A stretch of 64,000 bases of DNA from Roseateles amylovorans (GCF_025398155.2 NZ_CP104562.2:6014001-6078000), one strand, 5' to 3'. Positions 24,963 through 36,379 are shown, counted from the first letter of the stretch. The notes: generated by a model from the sequence alone, not told the origin. Numbers and translations are program-made.

Positions 24963-27956
24963 ATGTCCACGAAAGTTCCGCCCGCCGCTCCCGTCCCGTC
25001 CGACGACTCCGCCGCGCGTCCGGGACATCCTTCGGCCGTCGGTTTGACCCGGGCCGCCCCCATCACCGGCGAGACGCCGATGATCCGTGTGCGCGGGGCG
25101 CGCACCCACAACCTGAAGAACATCGACGTCGACCTGCCGCGCAACCAGCTGGTGGTCATCACCGGTCTGTCGGGGTCGGGCAAGTCCAGCCTGGCCTTCG
25201 ACACGCTGTATGCGGAAGGCCAGCGCCGCTATGTCGAGAGCCTGTCCGCCTACGCCCGCCAGTTCCTGCAACTGATGGACAAGCCGGAGGTGGATGTCAT
25301 CGAGGGCCTGTCGCCCGCGATCTCCATCGAGCAGAAGGCCACCAGCCACAACCCGCGCTCGACCGTCGGCACCGTCACCGAGATCCACGATTACCTGCGC
25401 CTGCTCTATGCGCGCGCCGGCACGCCCTTCTGCCCCGATCACCATTTGCCGCTGGAAGCCCAGAGCATCGGCCAGATGGTGGATGCGGTGCTGGCCATGC
25501 CCGACGAGTCCCGGCTGATGCTGCTCGCACCGGTGGTGCGCGACCGCAAGGGCGAGTTCGTCGAGCTGTTCCAGGACCTTCAGGCCCAGGGCTATGTGCG
25601 GTTCCGCATCGACGGCCAGACCGTGGAAGTGCCGGATCTGCCGGCGCTGAAGAAGGCCGAGAAGCACGACATCGATGTGGTGGTCGACCGCATCAAGCTG
25701 CGCCACGACAGCATCGACACCCTGCGCCAGCGACTGGCCGAGAGCTTCGAGGCCGCGCTGCGCCTGGCCGACGGCCGGGCGCTGGTGCTCAACATGGACA
25801 GCAGCACCGAGTCCATCTATTCCAGCAAGTTCGCCTGCCCGATCTGCAGCTACTCGCTGCCGGAGCTCGAACCGCGCCTGTTCTCCTTCAACTCCCCGGT
25901 CGGTGCCTGCCCCTCCTGCGAGGGTCTGGGACAGGTCACCGTGTTCGATCCGGAACGGGTGGTCGCCTTTCCGACGCTGAGCCTGGCCAGCGGTGCGGTC
26001 AAGGGCTGGGATCGGCGCAATGCCTACACCTTCTCGATGCTGGAATCGGTGGCGAAGCATTACGACTTCGACATCGAACTGCCCTTCGAGGAACTGCCCG
26101 ACACCGCCCGCGCGGTGCTGCTCAACGGCTCCGGCGACGAGGAAATCACCTTCGTCTACCAGGCCGAGGGCGCCAACGGCCGCAAGCGCAGCGTCAAGCG
26201 GGCGCATCCGTTCGAGGGCATCCTGCCCAACTTGCAGCGCCGGTTCCGCGAGACCGACTCGGCGGCGGTGCGTGAGGAACTGGTTCGCTACCAGAGCGCC
26301 AAGCCGTGCCCGCACTGCGAGGGCTCGCGCCTGCGACGCGAAGCCCGCAATGTGCTGCTGCAACCGGCGGATGCTGCCGACGGCGAGCGCGGCAAGCCGA
26401 TCTATGAGGTCGAGCACGCCACCCTGCGCGAAGCACTGGTGTACTTCGAAGGCCTCAAGCTCAAGGGCGCGAAGGCGGAAATCGCGGACAAGGTGATCCG
26501 CGAGATCGCGTCCCGGCTGCACTTCCTCAACGATGTCGGCCTGAACTACCTCAGCCTGGACCGCAGCGCGGACACGCTCTCCGGCGGCGAAGCCCAGCGG
26601 ATCCGTCTGGCCTCACAGATCGGCTCCGGCCTGACCGGCGTGATGTATGTGCTGGACGAGCCCAGCATCGGCCTGCATCAGCGGGACAACGACCGCCTGA
26701 TCGCCACGCTGCGCCGTCTGCGGGACCTGGGCAACTCGGTGCTGGTGGTCGAGCATGACGAGGACGCCATCCGCGCCGCCGACCATGTGCTGGACCTGGG
26801 CCCCGGTGCCGGGGTCCACGGCGGCCGGATCATGGCGCAGGGCACGCCCGAGGAAGTGGCCGCCAATCTCGAGTCGTCGACCGGTCGCTACCTGAGCGGC
26901 GTCGAGCGCATCGAAGTGCCCCAGCACCGCCACACGCTGGCGGACAGCGCCGACGCGCGCACGCTGAAGATCGTCAACGCGCGGGGCAACAACCTCAAGG
27001 GCGTCACTGCGGAATTCCCGGTGGGCCTGCTGACCTGCGTGACCGGCGTCTCCGGCTCGGGCAAGAGCACGCTGGTCAACGACACCCTGTATGCGGCCGT
27101 CTCCCGCAAGCTCTACCAAAGCCACGCGGAACCCGCCGAGCATGACGAGATCGAGGGCATGGACGCCTTCGACAAGGTCATCAACGTCGACCAATCGCCG
27201 ATCGGCCGCACACCGCGCTCCAATCCGGCGACCTACACGGGCTTGTTCACGCCGATCCGCGAGCTGTTTGCCGAAATGCCGACCGCACGCGAACGCGGCT
27301 ACGGCGCCGGCCGCTTCAGCTTCAACGTCGCGGGCGGACGTTGCGAATCCTGCCAGGGCGACGGCGTGCTGAAGGTGGAGATGCACTTCCTGCCGGACGT
27401 CTACGTTCCCTGCGACACCTGCGGCGGCAAGCGCTACAACCGCGAGACGCTGGAGGTGCTCTACAAGGGCAAGAACATTTCCGAAGTGCTGGGGCTGACG
27501 GTGGAGGACGCGCTGGGCTTCTTCAACGCCGTGCCGACCCTGGCGCGCAAGCTGCAGACGCTGATGGATGTGGGCCTGGGCTATGTCAAGCTGGGCCAGA
27601 GCGCCACCACGCTTTCCGGCGGCGAGGCGCAGCGGGTCAAGCTGGCGCTGGAGCTGTCCAAGCGCGACACCGGCCGCACGCTGTACATCCTGGACGAGCC
27701 GACCACCGGCCTGCACTTCGCCGACATCGCGTTGCTGCTGAAGGTGCTCCATCAGTTGCGCGATGCGGGCAACACCATCGTGATCATCGAGCACAACCTC
27801 GATGTGATCAAAACCGCCGACTGGCTGATCGACATGGGCCCCGAAGGCGGCTCCGGCGGCGGACGGCTGCTGATCGCCGGCACGCCGGAAGCGGTGGCCG
27901 AGTGTGCCGAGAGCCACACCGGGCGCTATCTGAAGCCGTTGCTCGCGCGCGGCTGA
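24963..27956 (+). CDS. uvrA: excinuclease ABC subunit A
   Basis: 997 residues, slightly long for UvrA (about 940-960) because of a 39-residue N-terminal extension. Two ABC ATPases: Walker A GLSGSGKSSLAF and GVSGSGKSTLVN; signature and Walker B LSGGEAQRIRLASQ with YVLDEPSIGLHQRDN, and LSGGEAQRVKLALE with YILDEPTTGLHFAD. Zinc-finger Cys pairs include CPICSY, CPSCEG, CPHCEG and CESCQG...CDTCGG. It recognises damage with UvrB in nucleotide excision repair. ATG 24963 has a poor ribosome site; ATG 25080 (MIRVRGARTHNLKNI) matches the usual family N-terminus and is a real alternative. It is divergent from the S9 peptidase. Confidence 0.97.
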   Translation: MSTKVPPAAPVPSDDSAARPGHPSAVGLTRAAPITGETPMIRVRGARTHNLKNIDVDLPRNQLVVITGLSGSGKSSLAFDTLYAEGQRRYVESLSAYARQFLQLMDKPEVDVIEGLSPAISIEQKATSHNPRSTVGTVTEIHDYLRLLYARAGTPFCPDHHLPLEAQSIGQMVDAVLAMPDESRLMLLAPVVRDRKGEFVELFQDLQAQGYVRFRIDGQTVEVPDLPALKKAEKHDIDVVVDRIKLRHDSIDTLRQRLAESFEAALRLADGRALVLNMDSSTESIYSSKFACPICSYSLPELEPRLFSFNSPVGACPSCEGLGQVTVFDPERVVAFPTLSLASGAVKGWDRRNAYTFSMLESVAKHYDFDIELPFEELPDTARAVLLNGSGDEEITFVYQAEGANGRKRSVKRAHPFEGILPNLQRRFRETDSAAVREELVRYQSAKPCPHCEGSRLRREARNVLLQPADAADGERGKPIYEVEHATLREALVYFEGLKLKGAKAEIADKVIREIASRLHFLNDVGLNYLSLDRSADTLSGGEAQRIRLASQIGSGLTGVMYVLDEPSIGLHQRDNDRLIATLRRLRDLGNSVLVVEHDEDAIRAADHVLDLGPGAGVHGGRIMAQGTPEEVAANLESSTGRYLSGVERIEVPQHRHTLADSADARTLKIVNARGNNLKGVTAEFPVGLLTCVTGVSGSGKSTLVNDTLYAAVSRKLYQSHAEPAEHDEIEGMDAFDKVINVDQSPIGRTPRSNPATYTGLFTPIRELFAEMPTARERGYGAGRFSFNVAGGRCESCQGDGVLKVEMHFLPDVYVPCDTCGGKRYNRETLEVLYKGKNISEVLGLTVEDALGFFNAVPTLARKLQTLMDVGLGYVKLGQSATTLSGGEAQRVKLALELSKRDTGRTLYILDEPTTGLHFADIALLLKVLHQLRDAGNTIVIIEHNLDVIKTADWLIDMGPEGGSGGGRLLIAGTPEAVAECAESHTGRYLKPLLARG

Positions 27957-27962
27957 GGCCGC

Positions 27963-28793
27963 TCAGCGGCGTCGACAGGCGCTGACCGCCAGCGCCGCCA
28001 GACCGAGGACAAACAGCGCCCAGGTCTGGGGCTCCGGCACGGCCGGAACGGCTGGGAAGACAGGTTGCGCGGGAAGGTCAGGCACCGTCGGCACGGTGGG
28101 GAGGTCGGGCGTCGTCGGCGTGGCTCCATGGCCTGATGACGTCACCTGCGGCAGCGAGATGAGCCCGGGCACGGTCGTTCCCGCCCCACCGAGGCTGGGC
28201 GATCGAATCAGGCTTTCAGCCGACGCGACGGGGTTCGGCAACACGGCGACCTGCGCGAAGCTGACGCCCTCGCCAGTGCCGGCACCGCCGCCTTCGGTCA
28301 TGGGCGCGCCGGCGCCAGGCGGATCGAAGGCCAGCGCGGACGTCTCTTCATCGCGCGCCTGCGAGGGCGAACCGCCGACGCCAGGCATCGTCGTCGTGCG
28401 GGTGATCCGACTGACATTGCGGCACACCGTCGGCACCAGGATGCACTGACCGTCTTCGCAATAGACCAGGCCGCGCTCCAAGGTCTGGGCGGTCCACTTC
28501 CCGCGCGAGACCGAGCGGCACACCTGGCCGTTGCCGAAATGCATGTCACGGATCTCCGCGCCATACGCATGTCGGCCCACGATGCGGTCGCGATGGATGT
28601 CCACGATCTCGTCGTAGCGGCGGGCGGCCATGCGCGCCTGGAGCTTGGCGCGCGTGGCCACCGGAATATCCGGATAGCGGTCCACGGCGGCCACCAGATC
28701 GCCCATGAAGGGGTTCGCTCCAGGACGGTCCCAGGAGCAATGCGGCAGCGTCACCCCTGACGCCGCCAATGCGACGGATACCACCAACGACAT
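27963..28793 (-). CDS. MHFG-type PEP-CTERM-anchored exported protein
   Basis: 276 residues. Signal peptide (SLVVSVALAASGVTLPHC), then a conserved-looking domain with YGAEIRDMHFGNGQVCRSVS and the Cys-rich continuation ERGLVYCEDGQCILVPTVC, then a Pro/Thr-rich low-complexity region. The C-terminal sorting signal is VPEPQTWALFVLGLAALAVS followed by basic CRRR. PEP-CTERM proteins are processed by exosortase and tied to exopolysaccharide export. The MHFG motif defines a small named PEP-CTERM subfamily in Burkholderiales. Start at ATG 28793 gives a normal signal peptide; a longer start is possible. Role unknown. Confidence 0.85.
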   Translation of the reverse strand: MSLVVSVALAASGVTLPHCSWDRPGANPFMGDLVAAVDRYPDIPVATRAKLQARMAARRYDEIVDIHRDRIVGRHAYGAEIRDMHFGNGQVCRSVSRGKWTAQTLERGLVYCEDGQCILVPTVCRNVSRITRTTTMPGVGGSPSQARDEETSALAFDPPGAGAPMTEGGGAGTGEGVSFAQVAVLPNPVASAESLIRSPSLGGAGTTVPGLISLPQVTSSGHGATPTTPDLPTVPTVPDLPAQPVFPAVPAVPEPQTWALFVLGLAALAVSACRRR

Positions 28794-29203
28794 GCTTGTT
28801 CTCAGTCTCTTTGTTCGCGGCGATCCGCGCCCGCCATCGGGGTCAGACCTTGCCGTCGTCACCCGTTTCAAGATGTATCCGCGGGTGTGGTCGCAGTGTA
28901 GGGAGCAGTCGTTTGTCGTGGGTGCAGGGCCCCCTCAGCCGAGGGTGGGATCCCTCGGGATTTTTGTCACATTTGGCTCACACATCGCACGCGTGACGGG
29001 GGAAGCGACGGACCGGGCCGGCGCGGGTGGTGCCGTTGACCTCGAACGGATGGACGGGCGACCGGCCCACGCAGACCGGATCACATCGGCGTCGACAGCC
29101 GTCTTCGGGCCGTCGACATCGCCGGACGACGCCGACAGCGCATCGCCACCGCCCTCAGGGACAACGCTGACAGGGCAGGGGTTTCACTGGTATCGTGGCT
29201 TGC
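28794..29203. other. intergenic region upstream of the PEP-CTERM and receiver genes
   Basis: 410 bp between divergent genes. No gene, hairpin or repeat that I can support; it presumably holds both promoters. Confidence 0.5.
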
Positions 29204-29596
29204 ATGTCCACCGCTGCCCTGCCTGACACCGAACGTCATCGCCACGTCCTCTATGTCGAGGATGACCGCATCAACATCGTGTTGATGGAGGAGGTGTTTC
29301 GTTTGATGTCCGGCTGGACGCTGCATGTCGCCGAAACCGGCGCGCAGGCGATGGACATGCTGCCGAAGGTGATGCCGGCCCTGGTGCTGATGGACATGAA
29401 CCTGCCCGACATGAACGGGCTGCAACTGATCGGCTTGGTGCGTGCCGATCCACGGCTGGCCGGCCTGCCCTGTGTCGCCCTGTCGGCGGACGTGATGGAC
29501 GATCAGCGCCAACGCGCCCGTGCGGCCGGCTTCCAGGACTACTGGCTCAAGCCGATCGACGTCCGACGTCTGCGCGAACAGCTCGAGCGCTTCTGA
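29204..29596 (+). CDS. single-domain response regulator (receiver only)
   Basis: 130 residues, one receiver domain and no output domain. Seen: HVLYVEDDRINIVLMEEVF (acidic pair), the phosphoacceptor Asp in LVLMDMNLPDMNGLQLI, Ser in CVALSADVM and the switch Lys in YWLKPIDV. Such stand-alone receivers relay phosphate within phosphorelays or act by protein contact. ATG 29204 is preferred to the GTG at 29195. No kinase gene is adjacent. Confidence 0.9.
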   Translation: MSTAALPDTERHRHVLYVEDDRINIVLMEEVFRLMSGWTLHVAETGAQAMDMLPKVMPALVLMDMNLPDMNGLQLIGLVRADPRLAGLPCVALSADVMDDQRQRARAAGFQDYWLKPIDVRRLREQLERF

Positions 29597-29625
29597 GCGG
29601 CGGGGCCGCTGCGTCGCGCAGGCGT

Positions 29626-29651
29626 AAAAAAGCCCGCACGAGGCGGGCCTT
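29626..29651. terminator. bidirectional terminator between receiver and SWIB genes
   Basis: GCCCGC (29632-29637) pairs with GCGGGC (29643-29648) with A residues at 29626-29631. Read leftwards it ends in six T residues after the SWIB gene. Confidence 0.8.
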
Positions 29652-29689
29652 GTACGAACCAGGACAGGCCGCAGAGGCCTGCGCCGGGT

Positions 29690-30133
29690 TCAGTCCTTCA
29701 GATGGCTGTTGATCAGCTTGGTCATCTCGAACATGTCCGCCTTGGCCTTGCCGAAGATTTCCTTCAGCTTGGCGTCGGCGTTGATGACACGCTTCTGGGC
29801 AGCGTCTTGCAGGTTGTGCTTCTTGATGTATTCCCAGACCTTCTTCACCACATCGGTCCGCGCCAGCGGCTTGTCGCCGACGATCGCGGCCAGCGCGGGG
29901 CTGGGGGTCAGGGCCTTCATGAAGGCGGCGTTGGGCGTGCGCTTCTTCGCAGGAGCTGCCGCCTTCTTTGCTGCAGGCGCCTTCGTGGCCGGCGCCGCCT
30001 TCTTCGCTGGAGCGGCGGCCTTCTTTGCGGGGGCCGCCTTCTTCGCCGGAGCGGCGGCCTTCTTGGCCGGAGCCGCCGCCTTCTTGGCCGGAGCCGCCTT
30101 CTTGGCGGGCGCGGCCTTCTTCGCAGTTGCCAT
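29690..30133 (-). CDS. SWIB/MDM2-domain protein with Lys/Ala-rich histone-like N-terminus
   Basis: 147 residues. The first 60 or so are AAPAKKAAPAKK-type repeats resembling histone H1 tails. The C-terminal 80 residues are a SWIB domain (ALTPSPALAAIVGDKPLART, VWEYIKKHNLQDAAQKRVIN, MTKLINSHLKD). Proteins of this make-up are common in betaproteobacteria and chlamydiae and are thought to bind DNA through the basic tail. ATG 30133 is the natural start. The repeats are encoded by GGAGCGGCGGCCTTC-like units, so their number may vary. Confidence 0.92.
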   Translation of the reverse strand: MATAKKAAPAKKAAPAKKAAAPAKKAAAPAKKAAPAKKAAAPAKKAAPATKAPAAKKAAAPAKKRTPNAAFMKALTPSPALAAIVGDKPLARTDVVKKVWEYIKKHNLQDAAQKRVINADAKLKEIFGKAKADMFEMTKLINSHLKD

Positions 30134-30326
30134 TTCGATTCTCTCCATCAAGGGTTGTTGATGTGCCGGGCCCTGGTGAAGGTCTGACGCCTTCGGTACT
30201 CGTTGGCACCCTGCGCGGGCAATGGTACTGCGCACCTCTCTCATTGAGAAGGCTTTACGAGGGGGGAAACGTCTCGGAAGTCAACGCCGGACCCTCGGTT
30301 TGTCGCAGGGGCGCATCACTCGAGGC

Positions 30327-31970
<1,644 letters not shown>

Positions 31971-32229
31971 GGACGCTTCTCTCTCACGACGCGAGCTCGG
32001 CGCACCCCGTGCACCACGCTCGCCAGGCTCTTCACTTTCGGCTCATCACTTTGGCTCATCGGCCGAGGCACACCCGTCGGGGCGCATCCGCCCGGCCGCA
32101 TGATGCCCGGCGCTTGGCGTGCCGGTCGATGGGCCCGAACCTTCTGGCCGTGCCCACTCGGCGCGCCGGTGGCCCGGCGGGCATTCGTCCGTGGCCATGC
32201 GGTCACCCACGTGCTCATGCGGTCCGGCC

Positions 32230-33285
32230 TCACACCATCAGTTCGCGCATCGACGCCGAGAACTGTTCCTCGAATCCGCCGCCCTCCGACGCATCACGCC
32301 GCCGCACCAGCAAAGCCGCCAAGCCGAGTTGGTTGGCCAAGTCGAGTCCGGCGTCCGGTCCCAGCACCATCAGCGCGGTCGACCAGCCGTCGGCCCACAT
32401 CGCCTGCTCGTGGACGACGGTGACCGAGGCCAACCCGTGCGTCACCGGCCGACGGGTCCGCGGATCCACGGTGTGGGAGCGGCGTTGCCCGTCGTCGTCG
32501 AAGCACTTTCGGTAGTCGCCGGAGGTCGCGACGGCCAAGCCGTGCAGGGCCATCCGTACCGGCGCGAGCCCGCAGTCGTTTGACGGCGGCTCCAGGTCCA
32601 CCCACCAAGGTTGTCCCTCGGGCTTCAGGCCCGCGCCACGCAATTCGCCGCCGATCTCCACCAGATGGTCGCGAAGGCCCAGCGACGCCAGCACGGCCGA
32701 CACCTGATCGACCGCATGGCCCTTGGCAATGGCCGACAGGTCCAGGGTCGCGCCACCGGGTTGCGTCAAGCGGCAGGCAGAGGTGTCCCAAGTCAGCGAC
32801 GACCAGCCGCAATGCGCGCCCGCGCACTCGGCTGCGGACGGCGGTCGAAAGCCTGGGGCATCGTGCCGCGGCGACAGCGCCGTCGGGCCGGAGGGACCAA
32901 ATCCCCACAGCGCGACCAGCGCGCCGGCTGTCGGATCGTAGGCGCCGTGGCTGACCGCCGCGATGTGCAGGGCCGCATCGATCACCCGCGCAAAGCCCGG
33001 CGAGAGCCGGTGCATGGTTCCGGCCGGGGCGCGGTTGAACCGACTGATCTCGGAGTCAGGCACCCATTGGCTCATCTCGGCGATCACCCGATCGCAGACC
33101 TGGACGATCGCCGATTCGATGGTCGCCAAGCGAAGCGAGGCCGGCCCGACGAACCGGACCGACCAGGTCGTGCCCATCGTCTCGCCCGCCAGCGCATGCA
33201 CGCGCTGGCCCAAGGCGGGCGGTTCGCCGTCGATGCGCAGCGGGACCAGGACGCGGGGCGCCAGCGCCCCGCCGTCCACGCTCAC
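32230..33285 (-). CDS. FAD:protein FMN transferase (ApbE family)
   Basis: 351 residues. ApbE motifs: AGETMGTTWSVRF at the N-terminus, SRFNRAPAG, LDLSAIAKGHAVDQVS in the middle, VEIGGELRGAGLKPEG and near the end VVHEQAMWADGWSTALMVLG (FMN/Mg binding). ApbE attaches FMN covalently to Thr/Ser of membrane or periplasmic proteins. It has no obvious signal peptide or lipobox, which is unusual if it acts outside the membrane. It begins with GTG 33285, 7 nt after the previous stop, within the iron module. The likely acceptor is a protein of this module. Confidence 0.92.
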   Translation of the reverse strand: MSVDGGALAPRVLVPLRIDGEPPALGQRVHALAGETMGTTWSVRFVGPASLRLATIESAIVQVCDRVIAEMSQWVPDSEISRFNRAPAGTMHRLSPGFARVIDAALHIAAVSHGAYDPTAGALVALWGFGPSGPTALSPRHDAPGFRPPSAAECAGAHCGWSSLTWDTSACRLTQPGGATLDLSAIAKGHAVDQVSAVLASLGLRDHLVEIGGELRGAGLKPEGQPWWVDLEPPSNDCGLAPVRMALHGLAVATSGDYRKCFDDDGQRRSHTVDPRTRRPVTHGLASVTVVHEQAMWADGWSTALMVLGPDAGLDLANQLGLAALLVRRRDASEGGGFEEQFSASMRELMV

Positions 33286-33292
33286 GTCGCAC

Positions 33293-34132
33293 TCACTTCG
33301 GCAGGACCTCGAAGGTGGCGCTCACGCTGGCGCGCTGCACCGGGGCCTCGCGGGTGCCGGTCGGTGCGTTCGGGCCGCGTGCGGGGCCGGCGTTGGCGCC
33401 GATGAAATAGCGACCGGCTTCGGTCCAGGCCACGGTGAATTCGCCCTTGGCATCGGTCCGCACTTCGATCTCACCCAGCTTGTAGCGATAACGGTTGCCT
33501 TCGCGCAGCAGCTTGACCGGGATGTCGGCCGCCGGCTTGCCGTCCAGCAGCAGTCGGAAGGTGGTCTTGTCGCCATGGCTCAGGTCGGTCACCGGGCCCA
33601 GCGGCAGCAGTTCCAGGCCGTTGCCCTCGGGCGCGAACGCCACCTTGCCGGGCTCTTCCTTGCTGACGAAGGTCTGCTGACGGTTGGTCATCAGCGTCAT
33701 GGCGGTGATCTCGGCGTCCGCCGGCACATCCTTGACGAGCGTGGCGGGCGTGCTGCGGAAGCGCTTGGTCTCGCTGCCCTGCTTGTAGCTGCCCATCAAC
33801 GCCTGGCTGACGTTGCTGATGCGGTAGGTGCCGTCCTGGGTCAGCTTGACGTCGAAGCTTTCGCGATGGCGGCCGCTGCTGCGGTTTTCGGCGTCCACCG
33901 CCTTGCCGTCCGGCGCGGTGATGCGCAGGGTGTCGAGCTTGAGGGCGCGTTCGAAATTGAACAGGTCTTCGGACACGGCGGCGTCGAAGGACGCCACCGG
34001 CTCCTTGCCGTCAAAGGCCGCCTTGTTGGGCAGCAGCCAGGTCATGTGGGCCTGCGCGGACAGCGGCAGCGCGGCGGCGATGGCCAGGGCCAGCGGCGCC
34101 AGGCGGGAAACGATGCGGAAGTTCGTGGTCAT
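33293..34132 (-). CDS. DUF4198 periplasmic protein
   Basis: 279 residues. Signal peptide (APLALAIAAALPLSAQAH) followed directly by HMTWLLP, the usual mature start in DUF4198, which may bind metal through the N-terminal His. The rest is beta-rich with KLLREGNRYRYKLGEIEV and TDAKGEFTVAWTEAGRYFI near the end. DUF4198 proteins occur with transition-metal uptake genes. It lies between DUF2271 (22-nt gap) and ApbE in the iron operon. Confidence 0.88.
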   Translation of the reverse strand: MTTNFRIVSRLAPLALAIAAALPLSAQAHMTWLLPNKAAFDGKEPVASFDAAVSEDLFNFERALKLDTLRITAPDGKAVDAENRSSGRHRESFDVKLTQDGTYRISNVSQALMGSYKQGSETKRFRSTPATLVKDVPADAEITAMTLMTNRQQTFVSKEEPGKVAFAPEGNGLELLPLGPVTDLSHGDKTTFRLLLDGKPAADIPVKLLREGNRYRYKLGEIEVRTDAKGEFTVAWTEAGRYFIGANAGPARGPNAPTGTREAPVQRASVSATFEVLPK

Positions 34133-34155
34133 CAGCGGTTCTCCTGGGCGCGGGT

Positions 34156-34704
34156 TCAGGGCTTGGCGATCAATTCCAGGGCGCCGAGCTCATGCTCGCC
34201 CTGCGCGGTCGATTTCTGCTCGGCCTTGATCGGCCAGGTCAGCGGCAGGCGCTGCACCTCGCGACCACCGGCCTCGCGGCCGGACTCCACCACGATCTCG
34301 TACTTGCCTGCGGGCAAGTTGGCCAGGCTGGGATGGGTGTCGAAGGACAGGGTGTGCTCACCGGGCGCACGGGTGGCGCCGCTGATGCCGTCGGCCGGGA
34401 CGGTCAGGTTGCGGCCGCCCTGGCGCCACCACTGGCGCATGTCGCGCAGCCATTTGGTGCCGGCATTGTTCTGCTTCTTGATGTCATACCAGATGGCCAG
34501 TTGGGCGACGGCCGGGCCGGACTCACCGGCTTTTTCCACCCACACCGCGACATAGGGGCGGTGGTACTCGGCGACATTCAGGCGCGGCAGCTCCAGCTTG
34601 AGCTGCACGGTGGCCGCCCAGGCGGACGACCCGGCGCTGAGCGTGCCCAGGGCACCAAGCGCCAGAAGGGCGCGACTGGGGTGGCGACTTGCGGAGCGAT
34701 TCAT
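34156..34704 (-). CDS. DUF2271 periplasmic protein
   Basis: 182 residues. Signal peptide (RALLALGALGTLSAGSSAWA), then the DUF2271 domain: QLKLELPRLNVAEYHRPYVA, LAIWYDIKKQNNAGTKWLRD, MRQWWRQGG, and YEIVVESGREAGGREVQ near the end. DUF2271 proteins are regularly found next to PepSY proteins and ApbE, suggesting they form part of a periplasmic flavin-dependent electron-transfer system. Biochemical role not established. Confidence 0.9.
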   Translation of the reverse strand: MNRSASRHPSRALLALGALGTLSAGSSAWAATVQLKLELPRLNVAEYHRPYVAVWVEKAGESGPAVAQLAIWYDIKKQNNAGTKWLRDMRQWWRQGGRNLTVPADGISGATRAPGEHTLSFDTHPSLANLPAGKYEIVVESGREAGGREVQRLPLTWPIKAEQKSTAQGEHELGALELIAKP

Positions 34705-34807
34705 GTCGAGGTCTCGGTTGTGGATCAGCGGGAGGAAGCTCGGAGAGCAAAAAGGTCCTGGCGGCGGCTCGGAAGGATGGAGAAATCAGGCGCAGCGGCT
34801 CGTCGCG

Positions 34808-35548
34808 TCAATGGATCAGCAACAAGGCCAGCAGCGCGGGAATCACCAGCCCGAGCCCGACCAGGGGCCAGGTGCTCGGTCGGTTGACGGCATGGAACTT
34901 CAGGATCAGCAGGCCGGTGATCGAGAAGATCAGGCAGGCGACCGCGAAGAGGTCGATGAACCAGCTCCAGGCCAGCCCGGTATGGCGGCCCTTGTGCAGG
35001 TCGTTCAGGTAGGAAATCCAACCGCGGTCGGTGTCCTCGAACTCGACCTCGCCGGTGTCGCGGGCAATGCGCACCCAGGCATCGCCGCCGGGTCGCGGCA
35101 TCGCCAGGTAGATCTCGTCGCGCGACCATTCGGCCTCGCGGTCATCGATCGGGCGCTCCAGGGTCTTGGACAGCCAGGCGCGAATCGGCGCGGGCAAAGC
35201 GGCCTTCTTGTCCTCGTCCTTGGCCTTCGAAGGGACCGCCTGCGGGTCCGACGGTTGGCCTTCAGCAGCCGCCGCCGGTTGCAGGCGCTTCAGGAGCTCG
35301 TCAGGCAACTGGGCGGTGCGGCTGATGAGCGCGGGCTTGGACTCGATGTCGGCGGCATGGTTGAGCGTGATGCCGGTGAAGGCGAACAGGATCATCCCGA
35401 CCAGGCACATCGCCGAGCTGATCCAGTGCCACTGGTGCAGTTGCTTCAGCCAGGCCGCGCGGGAGGCCGGGCGCGGGGCGGTCGGCGCCGTCGCTGCGCC
35501 AGTGGCCGCTGCCTGGGCGGAGGGGGTGGGATCAACCGGCGGAGTCAT
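34808..35548 (-). CDS. PepSY-associated TM protein
   Basis: 246 residues. N-terminal Ala/Pro-rich cytosolic tail, TM1 with a His-rich start (WLKQLHQWHWISSAMCLVGM), a periplasmic PepSY domain (about 75-185: IYLAMPRPGGDAWVRIARDT, GEVEFEDTDRGWISYLNDLH), then TM2 (FIDLFAVACLIFSITGLLIL) and TM3 at the C-terminus (WPLVGLGLVIPALLALLLIH). The layout matches PepSY proteins implicated in ferric-siderophore reduction at the inner membrane, where the His residues could bind heme or metal. It starts 4 nt after piuC. Confidence 0.88.
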   Translation of the reverse strand: MTPPVDPTPSAQAAATGAATAPTAPRPASRAAWLKQLHQWHWISSAMCLVGMILFAFTGITLNHAADIESKPALISRTAQLPDELLKRLQPAAAAEGQPSDPQAVPSKAKDEDKKAALPAPIRAWLSKTLERPIDDREAEWSRDEIYLAMPRPGGDAWVRIARDTGEVEFEDTDRGWISYLNDLHKGRHTGLAWSWFIDLFAVACLIFSITGLLILKFHAVNRPSTWPLVGLGLVIPALLALLLIH

Positions 35549-35552
35549 CGGA

Positions 35553-36233
35553 TCAGGTCTCGGCCCAAAGGCGTAGCAGGTTGTGATAGTGGCCGGTCAG
35601 GGCGGTGGTCTCGGCGTCGTCGCCCAGACGGCCACGCAGCTTCTGGATGGTCTGGTCGAGTTCGAACAGCATCGAACGCTGCCAGTCCTGCCGGATCATG
35701 CTTTGGGTCCAGAAGAAGGAACAGATGCGGGCGCCGCGGGTGACCGGCAGCACGCGATGCAGGCTGGTGCTGGCGTAGACGATCAGGTCGCCGGCGGGCA
35801 GCTTGACCTCATGCGCGCCGTAGGTGTCGATGACTTCCAGCTCACCGCCGTCGTATTCCTCGGGCTCGCACAGGAAGAGGGTGGAGGAGACGTCGCTGCG
35901 CAGCGGCTGCGGGGTGCCCTGCTGACGCATGATCGCGCCGTCGACATGAAAGCCGTAGTGCTCGCCGCCCTCGTAGCGATTGAACAGCGGCGCCAGGGTG
36001 CGCAGCGGCAGTGCGGCGGAGATGAATTGCGGATGTCGGGCCAGCACCTGCTGGATGTGGGCGCCGATCTCGAGCGCCGCGGGATGGTCGACCGGCAACT
36101 GCCGGTTCTGCTTGACCTTGGCCCCCTGCTCGCCGACGGTGGCGCGACCATCGGTCCAGTCGGCAGCGTCCAGCACGCGGCGCATTTCACGCACGTCCTG
36201 CTTGCTGAGCACTTGGGGAATATGGAGGAGCAT
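35553..36233 (-). CDS. piuC: Fe(II)/2-oxoglutarate dioxygenase, PiuC/YbiX family
   Basis: 226 residues. The double-stranded beta-helix iron site is visible: His-x-Asp in HYGFHVDGAI, the distal His in STSLHRVLP and the 2OG-binding Arg in TRGARICSFFW. The N-terminus MLLHIPQVLSKQDVREMRRV is typical. PiuC-like enzymes sit beside TonB siderophore receptors and are iron-repressed; their substrate may be a siderophore or receptor-associated compound. It lies 200 nt downstream of the Fiu-like receptor in the same direction. Confidence 0.92.
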   Translation of the reverse strand: MLLHIPQVLSKQDVREMRRVLDAADWTDGRATVGEQGAKVKQNRQLPVDHPAALEIGAHIQQVLARHPQFISAALPLRTLAPLFNRYEGGEHYGFHVDGAIMRQQGTPQPLRSDVSSTLFLCEPEEYDGGELEVIDTYGAHEVKLPAGDLIVYASTSLHRVLPVTRGARICSFFWTQSMIRQDWQRSMLFELDQTIQKLRGRLGDDAETTALTGHYHNLLRLWAET

Positions 36234-36379
36234 GTTGGGGCAACCTGGGATCGGAACGCATCCGCGAGCGTCGCGGTGAAGGATTTCTGGATCGTGTCTC
36301 GACCGGCGACCGATGAGGCCGTCCCTTCAACCAGGTGGGGGCCGGGTGGGGACAGCAGCCACGATCGGGCGTCTCAACG